A stretch of DNA of 64,000 bases. Source: Bacteroidota bacterium (GTDB taxonomy: Bacteria; Bacteroidota; Bacteroidia; Bacteroidales; JAADJA01). Below the pieces are notes generated by a model. That model saw only the letters and a list, made by a program, of their open reading frames with translations. It did no database searches and had not been told where the DNA came from. Of the stretch, positions 55,312-64,000 are shown piece by piece (the first letter of the stretch is position 1; each line of letters starts with the position of its first letter). The DNA is taken from positions 62,001 to 126,000 of the forward strand of contig JAHLKX010000008.1 in assembly GCA_020444515.1 (NCBI GenBank), written 5' to 3'. A program made the position numbers and the translations under genes.

Positions 55312-56652
55312 TTGAAAAAACGAATTGTCATACTCGGGGCAGCCGAAAGCGGAGTGGGTGCAGCCATGCTGGCCCAAAAAAAAGGGTATGAAGTATTTGT
55401 TTCGGATTTTGGAACCATTAAGGAAAAATATAAGAACGTTCTTTCAAATTATGACATCAGTTTCGAAGAAGGCAGGCATACCGAAAGCCTGATCCTTAAT
55501 GCCGATGAAGTGATCAAAAGCCCGGGCATTCCTGATACGGTACCCATGGTAAAAAAACTTCACAGAAAAAAGATTCCGGTAATCTCAGAAATAGAGTTTG
55601 CCGCAAGGTTTACCGAGGCTAAATTGATCTGTATTACAGGTAGCAATGGGAAAACCACCACGACCTTACTGATCCACCATATCCTGAAAAAAGCAGGTCT
55701 GGATGCAGCACTGGGCGGTAATGTGGGGAAAAGTTTTGCAGCACAAGTGGCCGAGGGAGATCATGACATTTTTGTACTGGAGATCAGCAGTTTTCAACTG
55801 GATGGAATGTTCGAGTTTAAGGCGGATATAGCCCTCCTGCTGAACATCACACCGGATCACCTGGACCGATATGATCATGACTTTCAGAAGTATGCCGATT
55901 CGAAATTCAGGATCCTGCAAAACATGACGGATGCAGAGGCTTTCATTTACAATGCCGATGATCCGGTAATTGAAAAGGAACTGATAAAAAGAAAACCAAT
56001 AACCCGGCTTTATCCTTTTTCCATTCAAAAGGTAATGGGATCAGATGGAGCCTGGATCGACAAGCAAAACATGTACATCAACGTAAAACCAAATTTGTTT
56101 AAAATGACACTTGAAACATTAGCATTACAAGGCAAACACAACATTTACAATTCCATGGCTGCAGGTGTGGCAGGTCGCATTCTGGATATTCGTAAGGACG
56201 TCATAAAAGAAAGCCTTTCCGACTTTCAGAATGTAGAGCACCGCCTGGAATATGTAGCCAGAATCCATGGTGTGGAATTTATCAATGATTCCAAGGCCAC
56301 CAATGTCAACTCCTCATGGTACGCATTGGAAAGTGTCCAGAAACCCGTGATCTGGATCGCAGGAGGGATCGATAAGGGAAATGATTATTCCCTGCTGATG
56401 GACCTGGTAAAGGACAAAGTCAAAGCCATAATTTGTCTGGGTAAAGACAATACGAATCTGTTAAATGCATTTAAAAATAAAGTAGAAATTATGGTTGAAA
56501 CGGAATCGATGGATGATGCCGTAAAAATAGGTCTGCATCTGGGTAAAAACGATGATACTGTTTTACTTTCACCGGCTTGTGCCAGCTTCGACCTGTTTGA
56601 AAATTTTGAAGAACGCGGACAAAAATTTAAAGACGCTGTCAACAATCTTTAA
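55312..56652 (+). CDS. murD: UDP-MurNAc-L-alanine:D-glutamate ligase MurD
   Basis: The ligase adds D-Glu to UDP-MurNAc-L-Ala. The 446-residue protein begins at TTG (then KKRIVILGAAESGVG, an N-terminal Rossmann motif), with ATP site CITGSNGKTTTTLLIH (about 105), ISSFQLDG, LLNITPDHLDRY and the central-to-C-terminal EHRLEYVARIHGVEFINDSKATN. No ATG in this frame gives a complete N-terminus, so TTG is well supported. Lipid II precursor genes lie on both sides. Confidence 0.96.
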   Translation: MKKRIVILGAAESGVGAAMLAQKKGYEVFVSDFGTIKEKYKNVLSNYDISFEEGRHTESLILNADEVIKSPGIPDTVPMVKKLHRKKIPVISEIEFAARFTEAKLICITGSNGKTTTTLLIHHILKKAGLDAALGGNVGKSFAAQVAEGDHDIFVLEISSFQLDGMFEFKADIALLLNITPDHLDRYDHDFQKYADSKFRILQNMTDAEAFIYNADDPVIEKELIKRKPITRLYPFSIQKVMGSDGAWIDKQNMYINVKPNLFKMTLETLALQGKHNIYNSMAAGVAGRILDIRKDVIKESLSDFQNVEHRLEYVARIHGVEFINDSKATNVNSSWYALESVQKPVIWIAGGIDKGNDYSLLMDLVKDKVKAIICLGKDNTNLLNAFKNKVEIMVETESMDDAVKIGLHLGKNDDTVLLSPACASFDLFENFEERGQKFKDAVNNL

Positions 56653-56655
56653 TTC

Positions 56656-57816
56656 ATGCAATACATTTTAAACAAAATAAAAGGAGATAAAATCATCTGG
56701 CTGGTGGTATTGCTGCTTTCGGTGGTATCCCTGCTGGCTGTATACAGCTCTACCGGAACACTGGCTTACAAATACCAAGGTGGTAACACAGAATACTACA
56801 TGATTAAGCATTTTATCATCCTGGTATTCGGGCTTTTTTTGATGTACATGGCCCACCTCGTAAAATACACCTATTTCTCCAGGATATTCCAGATTGCCTT
56901 ATGGATTGCCATTCCCCTGCTATTGCTCACCCTCTTTGTTGGTCTTGACCTGAATGAGGCAAAAAGGGTTTTGCCCTTACCTTTTGGACTTACATTTCAA
57001 ACTTCCGACCTGGCCAAACTTACCCTGATTATGTACCTGGCCCGCATGCTGACCAAAAGGCAGGAGGTGATCAAAGATTTCCGTCAGGCATTTGTTCCCA
57101 TTGTTTTGCCGGTTCTAATCGTTTGTTTCCTCATTCTGCCTGCCAATTTTTCAACGGCGGCAATCCTGTTCACAACCAGCCTTGTATTGATGTTCATCGG
57201 GCGGGTTAGTTTAAAGCATATCTTTTCAATGGTCGGCATTGGGGTGGTAATTATGCTGATGATGTTTCTGATCGCGAAATCCTATCCAAACCTCCTTCCA
57301 AGGGTCGACACCTGGATCTCACGGGTGGAAAGCTTCGGTGACAAGGAGAGTGAAGAAAATTACCAGGTGGAACAGGCGAAGATAGCGATTGCAAAGGGTG
57401 GTATCATTGGTAAGATGCCTGGAAACAGTGAACAACGGAATTTTTTACCCCATCCCTATTCTGATTTTATTTTTGCCATTATCATCGAAGAGTATGGTTT
57501 GATTGGTGGCATCTTCGTGGTATTTTTATACATGATCCTCTTGTTCAGGGCGGTCAAGATCGTAACCCGCGTTCCACGAAATTTCGGCGCCTTTTTAACC
57601 ATCGGAGTAGCATTCAGCCTGGTATTCCAGGCGATGATCAATATGGGGGTGGCAGTCAATCTTCTACCGGTAACTGGTCAAACGCTTCCCCTGATCAGTA
57701 TGGGAGGAACCTCGGTTTGGTTTACCAGTATTTCGATTGGGATCATCTTAAGTGTTAGTAAAGAATTGGACAATAAACCTGCAAATGATGGAGAACTCCA
57801 GGCAGCACCGGCATAA
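56656..57816 (+). CDS. ftsW: Septal peptidoglycan polymerase FtsW (SEDS family)
   Basis: This polytopic glycosyltransferase polymerises lipid II at the septum together with FtsI. The 386-residue protein has about ten membrane segments and SEDS motifs: an early VVSLLAVYSSTGTLAYK, NEAKRVLPLPFGLTFQTSDLAK in two pieces, KMPGNSEQRNFLPHPYSDFIF and LPVTGQTLPLISMGGTSVW. It is FtsW rather than RodA by its place next to murG in the dcw cluster. It overlaps the murG reading by 32 bases. Confidence 0.94.
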   Translation: MQYILNKIKGDKIIWLVVLLLSVVSLLAVYSSTGTLAYKYQGGNTEYYMIKHFIILVFGLFLMYMAHLVKYTYFSRIFQIALWIAIPLLLLTLFVGLDLNEAKRVLPLPFGLTFQTSDLAKLTLIMYLARMLTKRQEVIKDFRQAFVPIVLPVLIVCFLILPANFSTAAILFTTSLVLMFIGRVSLKHIFSMVGIGVVIMLMMFLIAKSYPNLLPRVDTWISRVESFGDKESEENYQVEQAKIAIAKGGIIGKMPGNSEQRNFLPHPYSDFIFAIIIEEYGLIGGIFVVFLYMILLFRAVKIVTRVPRNFGAFLTIGVAFSLVFQAMINMGVAVNLLPVTGQTLPLISMGGTSVWFTSISIGIILSVSKELDNKPANDGELQAAPA

Positions 57817-58903
57817 GATCGTTATCAGCGGCGGTGGAACCGGGGGGCACATCTTCCCGGCCATAGCCATTGCCAATGCATTAAAAAACAAATGCAATGC
57901 CGACATCCTGTTCGTGGGTGCAAAAGGGCGCATGGAGATGGAAAAGGTGCCGGCAGCGGGTTACCCCATTGAGGGATTATGGATTAGCGGTTTACAACGA
58001 AAGATCACCCTCAAAAACCTGCTGTTTCCCTTCAAAGTGCTGGCCAGTATCACCAAAGCCCGGCAGATTCTGAAAAAGTTCAACCCTGAGGTAGTTGTCG
58101 GCGTCGGGGGTTATGCCAGTGGTCCTACATTAAAAGCCGCGGTGCGGTTAAAGATCCCGACACTGATCCAGGAACAGAATTCTTTTCCGGGCATCACCAA
58201 TAAATTGCTGGCCAAATCGGTGAGGAAAATATGTGTTGCTTATGAGGGTATGGAAAAATTTTTTCCTGCTGAAAAAATTGTGATTACCGGAAATCCCATT
58301 CGCCATGAAGTGATTAAAATCGAAGGGAAAAAAAAGGAAGCGGCTGCATTTTTTGGATTGGATCAAAACAAAAATACAGTTCTGATAGTAGGAGGCAGCC
58401 AGGGTGCACTGGCCATCAATAAAGCGATCCATAAACAACTGGAACAATTTGTTCGGGATGACATCCAATTGATCTGGCAAACCGGGAAATATTATTATCC
58501 ACAGGCGCTTGAGGCTGTAGAAAAAATAAAATCAAAACAAATAAAAGCGGTGGCCTTTATCGATCGGATGGAAATGGCCTATGCCATGGCCGATCTCATC
58601 ATTTCGAGGGCTGGTGCCATTGCTATTTCAGAGATCTGTGCCGTTGCCAAACCGCCGATTTTTATTCCACTGCCCACTGCAGCGGAAGACCATCAAACCA
58701 AAAACGCACAGGCCCTGGTGGAGAAAAATGCGGCCATGATGATCACCAACCAGGCAGCTGCAACAGAATTGTACCCAGCCATTTCAGAACTGATTAGCAA
58801 CAACGAAAAACAAACAGAACTGAGGAATAACCTGCGCAAGCTGGCCCGGACAAATGCAGCCGACCAGATTGCAGATGAAATACTGGCATTGATAAAGAAA
58901 TAA
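57785..58903 (+). CDS. murG: UDP-GlcNAc:lipid I N-acetylglucosaminyltransferase MurG
   Basis: The enzyme converts lipid I to lipid II at the cytoplasmic face of the membrane. The 372-residue protein has the glycine-rich loop VISGGGTGGHIFPAIAIA at the N-terminus, VVGVGGYASGPTLKAA, IQEQNSFPGITNKLL and the second loop VGGSQGALAIN, then SRAGAIAISEI and PTAAEDHQTKNAQ. Two adjacent ATG codons (57785 and 57788) fit; an upstream in-frame ATG would lie deeper inside ftsW. It is followed directly by murC. Confidence 0.96.
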   Translation: MMENSRQHRHKIVISGGGTGGHIFPAIAIANALKNKCNADILFVGAKGRMEMEKVPAAGYPIEGLWISGLQRKITLKNLLFPFKVLASITKARQILKKFNPEVVVGVGGYASGPTLKAAVRLKIPTLIQEQNSFPGITNKLLAKSVRKICVAYEGMEKFFPAEKIVITGNPIRHEVIKIEGKKKEAAAFFGLDQNKNTVLIVGGSQGALAINKAIHKQLEQFVRDDIQLIWQTGKYYYPQALEAVEKIKSKQIKAVAFIDRMEMAYAMADLIISRAGAIAISEICAVAKPPIFIPLPTAAEDHQTKNAQALVEKNAAMMITNQAAATELYPAISELISNNEKQTELRNNLRKLARTNAADQIADEILALIKK

Positions 58904-58904
58904 A

Positions 58905-60278
58905 GTGGAACTTGACAAATTAAATAGCATCTATTTTCTGGGGATCGGCGGCATCGGAATGAGTGCCCTGGCCCGCTATTTCCACAACCGGGGAGTAAGG
59001 GTAAGCGGTTATGACAAAACATCCACTCCACTGACCAAAGCTTTGCAGCAAAAAGGGATCGACATTCATTATGATGATAATCCTCAGCTCATTGCCTCCT
59101 CCCCTGATCTCGTTATTTATACTCCGGCTGTACCACGAGAGCTCAAAGAATATGTCTACCTGGAAAAGTTGGGAATCCCCGTCCGAAAAAGAGCAGAGGT
59201 ATTGGGTGAATTGAGCAGGAATTATCAAACCATTGCAGTGGCAGGAACTCACGGAAAAACAACCGTTTCCACCCTGAGCGCACACATCCTCTATCAATCA
59301 TCGATTCAGTGCAAGGCATTCCTGGGCGGGATCTCCAAAAACTATGACACCAATCTGCTTGAATCAGAAAAGGCCGGTTGGCTGGTGGTAGAAGCCGATG
59401 AATTTGATCGTTCCTTTTTACAATTGCGACCTGCAACCGCCATCATCACCTCCATGGATGCTGATCACCTGGATATCTACAACGATCATCAAACCATGAA
59501 GGATAACTTTTCCAGGTTTGCCGGTCAAGTAAATTCCGGTGGGAACCTGATTTTGAAAAAAGGATTGGATTTACCCCCACCGGCTAATGTCAAAGTTTTC
59601 AACTATGCCTTATCAGAAAAAGCCGATTATTTCGCAGAAAATATTGCACTTTCCGGGCTGTTTTATTCCTTTGATATCCACACTCCTGGTGGAACCATCA
59701 AGAATTGTCGCCTGGGTGTACCGGGGCTGATCAATGTGGAAAATGCGATAGCGGCAACAGCTTCCGCCCAGCTGGCCGGAGCTACAGATGATGATATCAG
59801 GAAAAACCTTGAATCGTTTAAAGGAATAAAAAGACGATTTGATATCCGGGTGCATCGCGATAATATGGTGTATATTGATGATTATGCCCATCATCCCGAG
59901 GAGATCAGAGGATTGTTATACAGCCTGAAAGATATTTTCCCCGGTCAAAAAATACTGGGAATCTTTCAGCCTCACCTCTATTCCCGCACCCGCGACTTTG
60001 CGAAAGCATTCAGTGACAGCCTCAGTATGTTGGAGGAAGTAATCCTGTTGCCCATCTATCCTGCAAGGGAGAAGCCAATAGAAGGGGTGGACTCAGCCAT
60101 GTTGCTCAACCAAATTCGTTCGGCAAAAAAATACCTGGTTAAGAAAAATCAGATACCTGAAATTCTAAAAAATCATGATTTTGACATATTGCTCACCATA
60201 GGGGCCGGAGATATAGATCAGCTTGTTGAGCCCATTGAAAACTATTTATTAACCCATAAACAACCTGTGAAACAATGA
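58905..60278 (+). CDS. murC: UDP-MurNAc:L-alanine ligase MurC
   Basis: The ligase adds the first stem residue, L-Ala. The 457-residue protein starts at GTG one base after the murG stop and shows YFLGIGGIGMSALARYF, the ATP motif VAGTHGKTTVSTLSAHIL (about 107), VEADEFDRSFL, ITSMDADHLDIY, DDYAHHPEEI and FQPHLYSRT. These are MurC-specific. It overlaps ftsQ by 4 bases. Confidence 0.96.
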   Translation: MELDKLNSIYFLGIGGIGMSALARYFHNRGVRVSGYDKTSTPLTKALQQKGIDIHYDDNPQLIASSPDLVIYTPAVPRELKEYVYLEKLGIPVRKRAEVLGELSRNYQTIAVAGTHGKTTVSTLSAHILYQSSIQCKAFLGGISKNYDTNLLESEKAGWLVVEADEFDRSFLQLRPATAIITSMDADHLDIYNDHQTMKDNFSRFAGQVNSGGNLILKKGLDLPPPANVKVFNYALSEKADYFAENIALSGLFYSFDIHTPGGTIKNCRLGVPGLINVENAIAATASAQLAGATDDDIRKNLESFKGIKRRFDIRVHRDNMVYIDDYAHHPEEIRGLLYSLKDIFPGQKILGIFQPHLYSRTRDFAKAFSDSLSMLEEVILLPIYPAREKPIEGVDSAMLLNQIRSAKKYLVKKNQIPEILKNHDFDILLTIGAGDIDQLVEPIENYLLTHKQPVKQ

Positions 60279-61045
60279 AAAGGATAGCCACCATATCGAT
60301 TTGGATCGTTGGACTGGCCGGACTTTCAGTTCTGGTCGGCTTTATCGAAAAAGAGCACCAAAAGATCACCTGTAAGAGCATTGAAGTTTTACTGGATTAT
60401 GAGGATGCCGATCCACTTATTGATGCAGATATGATCAAATCCGATGTGTATAAAACATATGATTCATTGATTGGCAAACGTATTTCTGAAATTGACCAGG
60501 TCGAAATAGAGGACTTCATCAATCAAAACAACTATGTGGATAATGCTGAAGTTTTTTCAACACTCACCGGTCACCTCAAGATCAAGGTTACCCAAAAGAA
60601 GCCCATCATAAGGATTATTAATAATAAAGGACAACACTATTACATTGATGAGAAGGGTACAGCTATGATGGTAAAATCGAGCTATACCACAAGGTTGTTG
60701 GTAGCAAGCGGCCATATTCCAGCGACCTACGCCGATACCATAAATTTAATAAAAAATGAAAACTTTCCGGTTTTGCAGGATTTATACAATTTAGCTTTGC
60801 ACATCCGGAGCAATGAATTTCTGGAGGCTCAAATCGAGCAAATCTACGTAAATGAAGATCAAGAATACGAACTGATTCCAAAAGTTGGAAGACAACTGAT
60901 CATTTTTGGGGATATTACGGATATGGAAGAAAAATTTGATAAGTTGATCGTATTTTATCAAAAGGGAATGAAAAAAGCCGGGTGGGACACCTACCGGACC
61001 ATAAACCTGAAATTTAAAGACCAGGTAGTTTGTGCAAAAAATTAA
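60275..61045 (+). CDS. ftsQ: Cell division protein FtsQ
   Basis: The 256-residue protein has a short cytoplasmic start, one membrane segment (about 5-24, ISIWIVGLAGLSVLVGF), a POTRA-like domain (about 32-105, with YEDADPLIDADMIKSDVY and VDNAEVFSTLTGHLKIKV) and a beta domain (IIRIINNKGQHYYIDEKG, then HIRSNEFLEAQIEQIYV). This is the layout of FtsQ/DivIB, the hub that links FtsL/FtsB to the division site. It overlaps murC by 4 bases and lies 3 bases before ftsA. Confidence 0.93.
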   Translation: MKRIATISIWIVGLAGLSVLVGFIEKEHQKITCKSIEVLLDYEDADPLIDADMIKSDVYKTYDSLIGKRISEIDQVEIEDFINQNNYVDNAEVFSTLTGHLKIKVTQKKPIIRIINNKGQHYYIDEKGTAMMVKSSYTTRLLVASGHIPATYADTINLIKNENFPVLQDLYNLALHIRSNEFLEAQIEQIYVNEDQEYELIPKVGRQLIIFGDITDMEEKFDKLIVFYQKGMKKAGWDTYRTINLKFKDQVVCAKN

Positions 61046-61048
61046 CAA

Positions 61049-62368
61049 ATGATAAACTCTATGAAATCAACTGAAATTATTGTTGGACTTGACATCGGAA
61101 CCACCAAGATTGCAGCGATTGTAGGTCGCAGGAATGAGCACGGGAAGATTGAGATCCTGGGCCATGGTCGCACCGAATCGATTGGTGTAAAACGGGGTGT
61201 CGTATCCAACATTGAAAATACAGTGAATTCAATCCGCACCGCCATTGATGAAGCATCACAAAAGGCAGGGGTGGATATCAACTATGTAAATGTTGGAATT
61301 GCAGGACAACACATCAAAAGTTTACAACATCGTGGCGGTATCATTCGCGAAAACTATGACGATGAGATCAGCCAGGGCGATGTAGATACCCTGCTAAACA
61401 ACATGTACAACCTGAACATGAGTCCCGGTGAGGAGATCATTGATGTGATCGCACAGGATTATATTGTCGATAATGAGCAAGGGATTAAAGAGCCGGTTGG
61501 TATGCTGGGCAACAGCCTGGAGGCCAATTTTCACATCATCATTGGGCAAACCACGGCTGCCAAGAACATTTACAAATGTGTCACCAAAGCAGGTCTTGAG
61601 GTGGTGGATCTGATCCTCGAACCCATTGCTTCTGCCGAAGCAGTTTTAAGTGAGGAAGAGAAAGAAGCCGGGGTTGTATTGATAGATATCGGCGGCGGGA
61701 CCACCGATCTGGCCATATTCCAGGATGGTATCATTCGTCATACGGCTGTTATCCCCTTTGGTGGTGATGTGATCACGGAGGATGTTAAAGAGGGCTGCAC
61801 CATTATCAGGAAGCACGCAGAAGAACTGAAAGTGAAATTCGGTTCGGCGCTGGCGAGTGAAAACCGGGATGATGAAATTGTAGCCATTCCGGGCTTACGT
61901 GGTCGTCCTCCTAAAGAGATCAGTCTGAAAAACCTCGCCAGTATCATCCAGGCACGGGTGGAAGAAATAGTGGAACATGTTTATTATGAAATCAAAAACT
62001 CGGGGTATGAAAAGAAACTGATCGCCGGGATCGTGCTTACCGGTGGAGGTGCCTTGCTCAAACATCTGCCCCAGTTAACTGAATTTATAACCGGGATGGA
62101 TACGCGGATCGGTTATCCCAACGAACACCTGGCCAATGATGTGAATGAAGAGATGGCCAGTCCCATGTATGCGACCGGTATCGGCCTTGTGATTGAGGGA
62201 ATGGAGAGGTATTATAAAGAGATGAAAAACAACATTGAAAAAGAAGAAAAACCTAAAAACCAGAAAATGAAAGACAAGACGGGTAAAAAAGAACCCATGC
62301 ATGACGATGAAGGCCCGTCTAATTTCCTGAAAAAGATCCAGGATTTTTTTGAAAAGGATGGAATTTAA
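61049..62368 (+). CDS. ftsA: Cell division protein FtsA
   Basis: This actin-like ATPase anchors FtsZ to the membrane. The 439-residue protein has phosphate 1 motif GLDIGTTKIAAIVG, the FtsA-specific 1C domain (about 85-165), phosphate 2 motif LIDIGGGTTDLAIF and the adenosine motif GIVLTGGGALLKHL. The C-terminus (about 395-439) is a Lys/Glu-rich linker followed by NFLKKIQDFFEKDGI, a likely amphipathic membrane-binding helix. The ATG at 61061 (MKSTEIIVGLD) is an equally good start. Confidence 0.96.
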   Translation: MINSMKSTEIIVGLDIGTTKIAAIVGRRNEHGKIEILGHGRTESIGVKRGVVSNIENTVNSIRTAIDEASQKAGVDINYVNVGIAGQHIKSLQHRGGIIRENYDDEISQGDVDTLLNNMYNLNMSPGEEIIDVIAQDYIVDNEQGIKEPVGMLGNSLEANFHIIIGQTTAAKNIYKCVTKAGLEVVDLILEPIASAEAVLSEEEKEAGVVLIDIGGGTTDLAIFQDGIIRHTAVIPFGGDVITEDVKEGCTIIRKHAEELKVKFGSALASENRDDEIVAIPGLRGRPPKEISLKNLASIIQARVEEIVEHVYYEIKNSGYEKKLIAGIVLTGGGALLKHLPQLTEFITGMDTRIGYPNEHLANDVNEEMASPMYATGIGLVIEGMERYYKEMKNNIEKEEKPKNQKMKDKTGKKEPMHDDEGPSNFLKKIQDFFEKDGI

Positions 62369-62596
62369 CCACCATTTGAATAGATTTAGTCATTAAAAAA
62401 ACATACAGGAAAAATCATGCCGGATGATCCTTCACGAAAAGGTAAATGTTCACCCGGCTTTCCTAAGGTATTGATTAAGAGATCAACAAATTAAGTGAAT
62501 CAATAAGACAAAAAAAATTAACATTGAATTTGTTGATAAAAATTAACCTCACTACCTCATAGGAGAAGTTTAAACTCTAATTTTAAAATAAAAAAA
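62369..62596 (+). other. Leader region between ftsA and ftsZ
   Basis: This 228-base gap is the only large gap inside the dcw cluster, so ftsZ probably has extra control. It holds a 25-codon ATG-to-TAA frame (62417-62494, MPDDPSRKGKCSPGF at its start) and separated complementary blocks GCCGG and CCGGC. No perfect TAnnTTTG is seen; TAATTTTA at about 62577 is the nearest. The small frame is probably chance. Confidence 0.4.
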
Positions 62597-64000
62597 ATGG
62601 AAGAGATGCTCAAGTTTGATCTGCCTAAAAATCAATCATCTATTATAAAAGTTATCGGTGTCGGAGGCGGCGGTAGCAATGCCGTTTCGCACATGTATGA
62701 ACAAGGAATTCAGGGTGTTGACTTTTTGATTTGTAACACCGATGCCCAGGCACTCGAATCAAGCGCTATTCCCTCTAAAATTCAACTGGGCTCCAAAGGA
62801 CTGGGTGCAGGATCCATTCCTGATGTTGGCCGCGATGCTGCAGTTGAAAATATCGAGGACATTAAAAAAATCCTCGAAAAGAACACCAAAATGCTGTTCA
62901 TCACCGCCGGTATGGGTGGTGGTACCGGAACCGGTGCAGCTCCCATTATCGCGCAGGCTGCCAAAGAACTGGATGTACTGACGGTGGGTATTGTTACCAT
63001 TCCTTTCGCCTTTGAGGGCCGCAAGCGAAAAATGCAGGCCGAGGCAGGAATAGAGGAATTGCGACAAAATGTGGACTCACTCCTCATCATTTGTAATGAT
63101 AAACTGCGTGAAGTGCACGGCGATCTGAAATTATCCGAAGCATTTGAAAAAGCTGACAATATTCTTTCAGTAGCGGCAAAAGGTATTGCGGAGATCATAA
63201 CCGTAACAGGCTATATCAACGTTGACTTTGAAGATGTAAAAACGGTGATGAAAAACAGCGGTACTGCCATCATGGGCTCTGCCATTGCTGAAGGTGAAGA
63301 CCGGGCCATGAAAGCGGTTGAAGAAGCATTATCCTCTCCGCTGCTCAATGACAATCATATCAAAGGAGCGGATAATATTCTCCTATATCTGGCATCAGGA
63401 GATGAAGAATTGACCATGGATGAGGTAACCGAAATTACCGACTACATCCAGGAAGAGGCCGGTCAGAATGCAGAGATCATCTGGGGAAATGGCAAAGATC
63501 AAACCCTGGGAAATAAAATCAGCATTACCCTGGTGGCCACCGGTTTTCATTCCGATAAGCCATTTTTCGAAACAGAAACCAAAACACGCAAGGTACACAA
63601 TTTAACCGTGGGCCCCAAAGAGGAAAAACCCAAACCCCGGCAGATCATCAAAGAGCCTATTTCTGAAATTACCCTGGTATCGCCCGATCGCGAAACCACT
63701 GATGAAAAGGCTGAAACTGATAAGGAACCGGCAAAAGAAAATGAAATCGCTGAAAAAGAAACCGACAGGGTTGAGGCTTCTACCAGCAATGAAATCAGGT
63801 TGATCCGAAAAAGTGATCACACCTCCGATGGGTTTGCAGAACAGAAGAAAGAAGCAGAGGAAGAAAAACCTGCTGAAAAAATGAAGGATATCGAAAAACC
63901 GATGACCATAGAGTTTGAAAGGGATGAAATTGAGAAAAAGTCGAAAGAGCGCATCCAACGTCTCAAAGAATTAAGTGTGAAGATCCGTACCCCCCAGGAA
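62597..64000 (+). CDS. ftsZ: Cell division protein FtsZ (3' end outside the window)
   Basis: FtsZ is the tubulin-like GTPase that forms the division ring. The 468 visible codons include IKVIGVGGGGSNAVSHMY at the start, the tubulin signature MGGGTGTGAAPI (about 106-116), NDKLREVHGDLKLSEAF and the T7-loop region INVDFEDVKTVM. From about residue 335 a long acidic, Glu/Lys-rich linker follows, and the gene is still open at base 64000. The C-terminal peptide that binds FtsA lies beyond the edge. The linker is already more than 130 residues long, as in other Bacteroidota. Confidence 0.97.
   Translation, partial: MEEMLKFDLPKNQSSIIKVIGVGGGGSNAVSHMYEQGIQGVDFLICNTDAQALESSAIPSKIQLGSKGLGAGSIPDVGRDAAVENIEDIKKILEKNTKMLFITAGMGGGTGTGAAPIIAQAAKELDVLTVGIVTIPFAFEGRKRKMQAEAGIEELRQNVDSLLIICNDKLREVHGDLKLSEAFEKADNILSVAAKGIAEIITVTGYINVDFEDVKTVMKNSGTAIMGSAIAEGEDRAMKAVEEALSSPLLNDNHIKGADNILLYLASGDEELTMDEVTEITDYIQEEAGQNAEIIWGNGKDQTLGNKISITLVATGFHSDKPFFETETKTRKVHNLTVGPKEEKPKPRQIIKEPISEITLVSPDRETTDEKAETDKEPAKENEIAEKETDRVEASTSNEIRLIRKSDHTSDGFAEQKKEAEEEKPAEKMKDIEKPMTIEFERDEIEKKSKERIQRLKELSVKIRTPQE

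Noticed and set aside
62417..62494. A 25-codon frame in the ftsA-ftsZ gap
   Set aside because: It is too short, has no recognisable features and a frame of this length is expected by chance.

Overview
The window reads as chromosome from a member of the Bacteroidota, most likely class Bacteroidia (Bacteroidales or Marinilabiliales grade). The reasons are a short primary sigma factor without region 1.1, promoters of the Bacteroidota form TTG-N19-23-TAnnTTTG, almost no Shine-Dalgarno sequences, two type A and one type B type IX secretion (T9SS) cargo proteins, a PorG-like protein, a Porin_10 family protein, a TonB receptor with a carboxypeptidase-like N-terminal domain, and a 16S rRNA with Bacteroidia-like conserved blocks. 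Genus cannot be decided by eye.

Layout. 1-6.4 kb holds housekeeping genes on the + strand: the end of rpsO, then pnp, rpoD, rpe, a TonB-C/SH3 protein and the dipeptidase pepD, with clean hairpin terminators after the first three. 6.4-12.7 kb holds a convergent outer-membrane protein and then a complete rRNA operon (16S, tRNA-Ile, tRNA-Ala, 23S, 5S) with tandem promoters, three boxA-like elements, a long 23S bracketing stem and a terminator. 12.7-25.1 kb is the accessory part: a porin, a KTSC protein, a five-gene minus-strand operon (TiaS-like protein, small membrane protein, lipoprotein, TonB receptor, T9SS cargo) with its own promoter and terminator, a short-chain fatty-acid transporter, an ALDH7-type aldehyde dehydrogenase, a YdcF-like protein with a carbohydrate-binding-like insert, and a ModE-type regulator. 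25.1-32.8 kb holds a HAMP protein with TrkH, glyA, an active/inactive M16 peptidase pair and a T9SS type B cargo protein.

32.8-45.9 kb is mainly a minus-strand envelope-biogenesis block. Two Skp/OmpH chaperones, BamA, UppS, PorG and NadK lie together, followed by a one-POTRA barrel protein, a CBS protein, RsgA, a cupin, a Nudix protein (+ strand), EngB and a probable GlsB/GlsA glycine-lipid acyltransferase pair. 46.0-48.5 kb holds a large T9SS cargo gene and the decayed start of a paralogue directly behind it.

48.5-64 kb is the division and cell-wall (dcw) cluster, all on the + strand and mostly overlapping: mraZ-rsmH-ftsL-ftsI-murE-mraY-murD-ftsW-murG-murC-ftsQ-ftsA-ftsZ, with ftsZ cut by the window end. 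murF and ddl are absent from it. Upstream of mraZ lies a strikingly regular array of five boxes at 10-bp spacing that fits the known MraZ operator design.

The best candidates for something undescribed are the five-gene TiaS-like/TonB operon, the HAMP-TrkH pair, and the unanchored SH3-TonB-C protein. No CRISPR array, prophage, transposase or restriction system was seen.
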